NCBI GenBank assembly: GCA_964229545.1
Contig: CAXRDP010000046.1
Span: 1 to 9,053 of the forward strand
DNA: 9,053 nt
Reading direction: 5' to 3'
From: UBA724 sp964229545
GTDB lineage: Bacteria; Bacteroidota; Bacteroidia; Flavobacteriales; Flavobacteriaceae
Under the pieces are notes generated by a model. It saw only the letters and a list, made by a program, of their open reading frames with translations. It searched no databases and was not told where the DNA came from. Shown in pieces: positions 5,893 through 9,053 of the stretch. Position 1 is the first letter of the stretch, and every line of letters starts with the position of its first letter. Position numbers and translations under genes: made by a program.

Positions 5893-7080
5893 ATGCATAC
5901 TCTTGACAATTTTTTCTTTTCGGGCAAAAAAGCCCTTATTCGTGTTGACTTTAATGTGCCCTTAAACGCAGACAAGCAAGTCACAGACAACACCCGCATC
6001 CGCGCGGCAAAACCCACGATAGATAAAGTATTGTCTCAGGGGGGAAGCTGTATATTGATGTCTCATCTCGGTCGCCCTAAGGGAAAGGAAGACGATTTGT
6101 CATTACGCCATATCGTTTCTGAAGTATCAGAAGTATTGGGAGTGAGTGTACAGTTTTGTGCGACAACCGTAGGCCAAGAGGCACAAGCCGCCGCAGCCGC
6201 TTTGCGGCCGGGCGCTGTTTTGTTGTTGGAAAACTTGCGTTTTCACCCAGAAGAAACCCAGGGAGACGAGGCTTTTGCGTCTGCACTGGCCAAGTTAGGA
6301 GATTTTTATATCAATGATGCGTTTGGCACCGCCCATCGCGCCCATGCATCGACTACCATAGTGGCGAAACATTTTCCAAACAACAAATGTTTTGGAGCGC
6401 TGTTGTCTCAAGAAATTGAAGCCATCGACAAGGTGATGCAGTCTGGTGAAAAACCTGTTTTGGCCATTTTGGGAGGCGCCAAAGTGTCTTCTAAAATCAC
6501 CATCATAGAAAACATTTTAGACAAGGTAGACCATATGATTGTTGGAGGCGGGATGGCATTCACTTTTATCAAAGCCATGGGCGGAAGTATTGGAAACTCT
6601 ATTTGTGAGGACGACAAAATGGACTTGGCACTGTCTATATTGGCCGCTGCCAAAGAAAAAGGCGTACACATTCATTTGCCCGTTGACGTGGTAGGAGGAA
6701 ATGAATTTTCAAACGATTCTGCACAGCAGGTTTTTGACATCAACAACATTGCTGAAGGCTGGGAAGGCATGGACGCCGGACCCAAAAGCTTGGAAAATTT
6801 TGCAAATGTTGTTTCGCAGGCCAAGACGATATTGTGGAACGGACCCTTAGGCGTTTTTGAGTTTTCCAATTTTGCCAAAGGCACCATCCATCTGGGCGAG
6901 GCCATTGCCCAAAGCACGCAAAACGGCGCCTTTTCATTGGTCGGAGGAGGAGACTCCGTGGCGGCTGTAAAGCAGTTTGGCATGGAAGACAAAGTAAGCT
7001 ATGTGTCCACCGGAGGTGGTGCCATGCTGGAAAGCCTTGAAGGAAAAACCCTTCCCGGCATTGCTGCGATTTTGGCTTGA
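5893..7080 (+). CDS. pgk: Phosphoglycerate kinase
   Basis: PGK transfers phosphate from 1,3-bisphosphoglycerate to ADP, giving 3-phosphoglycerate and ATP in glycolysis; it runs in reverse in gluconeogenesis. At 395 aa it is a full-length bacterial enzyme. The PGK signature RVDFNVPL (17-24) with DNTRIRAA (32-39) binds phosphoglycerate, as does SHLGRPKG (57-64). LLENLRFHPEE (111-121) and NDAFGTAHRAHAS (141-153) follow. The nucleotide domain shows LGGAKVSSKI (193-202), WNGPLGVFE (315-323) and LVGGGDSVAAV (349-359), with the catalytic glycine-rich STGGGAMLE near 372-380. All key motifs are intact. The gene is followed after 20 nt by the DUF4837 lipoprotein gene in the same direction, with no terminator seen, so the two are probably co-transcribed. 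Confidence 0.98.
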   Translation: MHTLDNFFFSGKKALIRVDFNVPLNADKQVTDNTRIRAAKPTIDKVLSQGGSCILMSHLGRPKGKEDDLSLRHIVSEVSEVLGVSVQFCATTVGQEAQAAAAALRPGAVLLLENLRFHPEETQGDEAFASALAKLGDFYINDAFGTAHRAHASTTIVAKHFPNNKCFGALLSQEIEAIDKVMQSGEKPVLAILGGAKVSSKITIIENILDKVDHMIVGGGMAFTFIKAMGGSIGNSICEDDKMDLALSILAAAKEKGVHIHLPVDVVGGNEFSNDSAQQVFDINNIAEGWEGMDAGPKSLENFANVVSQAKTILWNGPLGVFEFSNFAKGTIHLGEAIAQSTQNGAFSLVGGGDSVAAVKQFGMEDKVSYVSTGGGAMLESLEGKTLPGIAAILA

Positions 7081-7100
7081 TTTTTGGATAAAAGCAACTC

Positions 7101-8081
7101 ATGCTAAACAGGTTTATACTTCTTGTTTTTTTTGCAGCCACCCTAACGGGCTGTAACCGCAAACAAACACCCATCATTCCTTCATCCAACGGCAACATCA
7201 ATGCGGTAACTGTGGTGATGCCCACAAGCATGTGGGAAGGAGAGGTCGGACAAGTTGTTCGCGATGTATATGCCTATCCTGCGGAAGGACTTCCCCAAGA
7301 AGAACCTCTTTTTGACCTAAACCAAATGCCCCCTGAGGTTTTTAGTGGGTTTGCACGTTCGGGAAGAAATATCATCTGGGTGGGACTAAGTGATCAAATA
7401 GAAGTGCGCTTGGACGAGGATTATTATGCCCGCCCCCAAACCATGGCAGTTTTTAGCGCCCCCCAAGCCGATGCACTCATAGAAAGTCTAATATCTCAGG
7501 CCACAAAGGTGATCGATCGGTTCAAGGCGCAAGATCGAAAAGAACGACTGCGACGGATCCAAAAAGCCACTTTTGACCAGCATGGTTTAGAAGTACAATT
7601 TGGACTCCAAATGACCATGCCCTCTAATTACCGAGTGGTGAAACGTGGTGACCAGACGCTATGGTTGCAACGCGAAATACAAAAAGGACATATCAACTTG
7701 TTGGTTTATACAACCCAGTATGACCCTGAAATGACAGCCAAAAAAAATCTTAGTAAAGTCGTTGCATTACGAGATTCTATAGGAAAGGCCTTTGTTCCGG
7801 GACGGCTGCCTAACACCCATATGATAACAGAAGCGGCCTATGAGCCCTATACATACACCACCGAATTCATGGGCAAGCCTGCTTTGGAAGTTCGAGGCAC
7901 ATGGGAAGTAAAAGGAGATTTTATGGCAGGCCCTTTTTTGCAATATGTCATTGCAGACAAAGAAAAAGGGTACAACTTAGTAATGGAAGGCTTTGTGTTT
8001 GCCCCATCCGCAGCCAAAAGGGACTACGTTTTTGAGGTTGAAACGATTTTGAGGTCAACCAGAGAGGTAGAAGCACCTTAA
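7101..8081 (+). CDS. DUF4837 family lipoprotein, function unknown
   Basis: The 326-aa protein starts with a lipoprotein signal peptide: Lys/Arg-poor MLNR, a hydrophobic stretch, then the lipobox LTGC with Cys18 as the lipidated residue. The mature part begins CNRKQTP. It should be exported by Sec and anchored to a membrane, probably facing the periplasm. The body, with PTSMWEGEVGQVVRDVYAYP, LPQEEPLFDLNQMPPEVFSGFARSGRNI (in two overlapping stretches) and a later ALEVRGTWEVKGDFMAGPF, resembles the DUF4837 family found in Bacteroidota, commonly next to an M23 peptidase gene. I see no catalytic motif. Residues 140-156 are highly charged and may form a helix. It lies 20 nt after pgk and overlaps the convergent tatA by 4 nt. 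A role in the envelope is inferred from the signal and neighbours only. Confidence 0.85.
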   Translation: MLNRFILLVFFAATLTGCNRKQTPIIPSSNGNINAVTVVMPTSMWEGEVGQVVRDVYAYPAEGLPQEEPLFDLNQMPPEVFSGFARSGRNIIWVGLSDQIEVRLDEDYYARPQTMAVFSAPQADALIESLISQATKVIDRFKAQDRKERLRRIQKATFDQHGLEVQFGLQMTMPSNYRVVKRGDQTLWLQREIQKGHINLLVYTTQYDPEMTAKKNLSKVVALRDSIGKAFVPGRLPNTHMITEAAYEPYTYTTEFMGKPALEVRGTWEVKGDFMAGPFLQYVIADKEKGYNLVMEGFVFAPSAAKRDYVFEVETILRSTREVEAP

Positions 8082-8260
8082 GCGTCTTTGTCTTTCGAAG
8101 ATTCTTCGTCTTTCGAAGCTTCCTTAAACTCTTTGATGCCACTGCCCAAGCCGCGCATTAGTTCGGGAATTTTACGACCGCCAAAAAGAAGCAAGACCAC
8201 AAGGACAATCAAAACGATTTGCCAAGGTCCAATGGCCAAAGGGAGAATAAATAAAGGCAT
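8078..8260 (-). CDS. tatA: TatA-family twin-arginine translocase subunit
   Basis: TatA oligomers form the membrane passage for folded proteins with twin-arginine signals; TatC (not in the window) recognises the signal. This 60-aa protein has the standard layout: a short N-terminus, one transmembrane helix (about 12-27, IVLIVLVVLLLF), the FGGRKIPEL hinge (26-34), an amphipathic helix (RGLGSGIKEFKEA, 36-48) and an acidic/lysine tail (SKDEESSKDKDA). The tail is coded by a near-repeat: GTCTTTCGAAG occurs at 8090-8100 and 8109-8119 on the plus strand. ATG 8260 has an exact -7 box upstream. The gene is divergent from the M23 peptidase gene and overlaps the lipoprotein gene tail to tail. TatA versus TatE/TatB cannot be fully settled, but the short length favours TatA. 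Confidence 0.93.
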   Translation of the reverse strand: MPLFILPLAIGPWQIVLIVLVVLLLFGGRKIPELMRGLGSGIKEFKEASKDEESSKDKDA

Positions 8261-8277
8261 AAACGTATTCTTTGTCG

Positions 8278-8285
8278 CAAATGTA
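8278..8285 (-). promoter_or_regulatory. tatA promoter, -7 element
   Basis: The minus strand reads TACATTTG, an exact TAnnTTTG match and identical to the pgk box. It ends 17 nt before the tatA ATG, predicting a leader of about 14 nt. The -33 region, around 8304-8308, has no clear TTG and lies within the promoter of the divergent M23 gene. Confidence 0.6.
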
Positions 8286-8320
8286 CTAAGATTTTGGTCA
8301 TCACACTAAGAGGAGTTGGC

Positions 8321-8328
8321 TATATTTG
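8321..8328 (+). promoter_or_regulatory. M23 peptidase gene promoter, -7 element
   Basis: TATATTTG matches TAnnTTTG exactly and ends 5 nt before the ATG at 8334, predicting a leader of only about 2 nt. A TTTG at 8293-8296 lies 24 nt upstream, a little further than the usual 17-23 nt for a -33 element. Confidence 0.6.
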
Positions 8329-8333
8329 CCCAA

Positions 8334-9053
8334 ATGACCCAAACCACTAACAAACCCAAAAAGAAAAGCTTGGTCAAAAGACTGCTGGCCAAGTACAGAC
8401 TCGTTGTGCTCAATGAGGACACTTTTGAGGAGCTTTTGTCTTATAAGTTAAGCCGATTCAACGTTTTTTTGATTGTTGGATTGTCAGCCGTTTTTTTGGT
8501 CTCGGCCACCTATGCCATCATTGCCCTGACCCCTCTAAAAGAATACATTCCGGGCTATGACTCCACAGCTTTGCGAAGACAAGCCGTAGAGAACACCTAT
8601 GTTTTGGATTCCTTACAACTTCAATTGGAGCGCAACCAACGGTTTATCGCCTCCATCACCCAGGTACTGACCGGAGACATGAGCGCAACAGATTTTGAAC
8701 AAGACTCTATAAGGAACACCCTTTTTTTGGTGCCAACCGAATCTGATTTTGTCACAAGCGCCCAAGACTCACTCCTAAGAGAAGAGGTGGCGCGCGAAGA
8801 TCGGTTTAATTTGTTCGAAACCGCAGAAAACAGGGTGAATTACGTGCTTTACAGCCCGGTTACCGGCACCATCTCTCAAGGCTTTGACCCCACCACCAAC
8901 CATTTTGCAGTAGACGTCGTTGTTACTAAAAACACCCCCATAAAAGCAGTGGCTCCCGGCACGGTGATTTTTGCAGACTGGACCACAGAAACGGGCTATG
9001 TGGTCATCATCAAGCACGCACAAAACATAGTGAGTGTTTACAAACACAGCGAA
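8334..9053 (+). CDS. Membrane-anchored M23 (LytM-type) peptidase (partial, C-terminus outside the window)
   Basis: M23 metallopeptidases cut peptide cross-bridges in peptidoglycan or, when degenerate, help activate other hydrolases. The frame is open for 240 codons to the right edge. The Lys-rich N-terminus (MTQTTNKPKKKSLVKRLL) is cytoplasmic, followed by one transmembrane helix (about 43-64, NVFLIVGLSAVFLVSATYAIIA) shown here only by its ends NVF and IIA. A possibly helical linker (75-165) leads to the M23 domain. This begins LYSPVTGTISQGFDP, and NHFAVDVV gives the first zinc pair, H190 and D194. KAVAPGTVIFADW and GYVVIIKHAQNIVSVYKH follow. The HxH motif needed to judge activity lies past the window. 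Flavobacterial homologues keep this layout next to DUF4837 and tatA. The start has no alternative nearby, and the -7 box supports it. Confidence 0.9.
   Translation, partial: MTQTTNKPKKKSLVKRLLAKYRLVVLNEDTFEELLSYKLSRFNVFLIVGLSAVFLVSATYAIIALTPLKEYIPGYDSTALRRQAVENTYVLDSLQLQLERNQRFIASITQVLTGDMSATDFEQDSIRNTLFLVPTESDFVTSAQDSLLREEVAREDRFNLFETAENRVNYVLYSPVTGTISQGFDPTTNHFAVDVVVTKNTPIKAVAPGTVIFADWTTETGYVVIIKHAQNIVSVYKHSE

Noticed and set aside
6740..7231. Long antisense reading frame over the end of pgk and the start of the lipoprotein gene (163 codons), and similar ones inside mnmG (2201-2515), holB and pgk
   Set aside because: They lie opposite strongly conserved genes, have no promoter or family resemblance, and are explained by codon use on the other strand.
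8090..8119. Two copies of GTCTTTCGAAG, 19 bp apart, as a possible regulatory repeat
   Set aside because: They encode the Lys/Asp/Ser-rich tail of TatA, where repeated codons are common, so low-complexity coding explains them.

Overview
The window is an ordinary-looking piece of chromosome from a member of the Bacteroidota, most likely a flavobacterium (Flavobacteriia). Three things point there. The gene neighbourhood (ybeY-mnmG-methyltransferase, holB, pgk, a DUF4837 lipoprotein, tatA, an M23 peptidase) is of flavobacterial type. Five of the six transcription starts have an exact Bacteroidota -7 box (TAnnTTTG) just before the start codon. No gene has a convincing Shine-Dalgarno sequence. There are no mobile elements, CRISPR arrays, tRNAs or rRNAs, and no gene-free stretch reaches 300 bp (the longest is 185 bp).

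Layout. 1-1220 (-): gltX, glutamyl-tRNA synthetase, cut by the left edge so that its C-terminus is missing. 1221-1405: divergent promoter region. 1406-4553 (+): a compact operon of ybeY (16S rRNA endonuclease/maturation factor), mnmG (tRNA U34 modification) and a class I SAM-dependent methyltransferase, ending in a weak hairpin. 4644-5792 (-): holB, the delta' subunit of the DNA polymerase III clamp loader. 5793-5892: divergent promoter region. 5893-8081 (+): pgk followed by a DUF4837 lipoprotein gene, probably co-transcribed. 8078-8260 (-): tatA, whose stop codon overlaps the lipoprotein gene's stop. 8334-9053 (+): a membrane-anchored M23 (LytM-type) peptidase gene, cut by the right edge before its HxH motif.

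The most striking signal is not a gene. The same perfect 14-bp palindrome, GTTCCACGTGGAAC, occurs exactly twice, about 1.9 kb apart: at 1813-1826 inside the last codons of ybeY and at 3714-3727 just after the mnmG stop codon. It matches the core of the parS centromere bound by ParB/Spo0J. The pair brackets mnmG (gidA), a gene that lies near the replication origin and the par genes in many bacteria. The ybeY copy is read as Phe-His-Val-Glu, so the protein's C-terminal tail may be shaped by the centromere site. This suggests that the window lies in the chromosome segregation (origin-proximal) region, but parA, parB, dnaA and oriC are not in view.

Functionally the genes are housekeeping: translation (gltX, ybeY, mnmG), replication (holB), glycolysis (pgk) and the cell envelope (DUF4837 lipoprotein, TatA, M23 peptidase). 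The likely transcripts ybeY, holB and the M23 gene look leaderless or nearly so, because the -7 box lies only 3-5 nt before the start codon.
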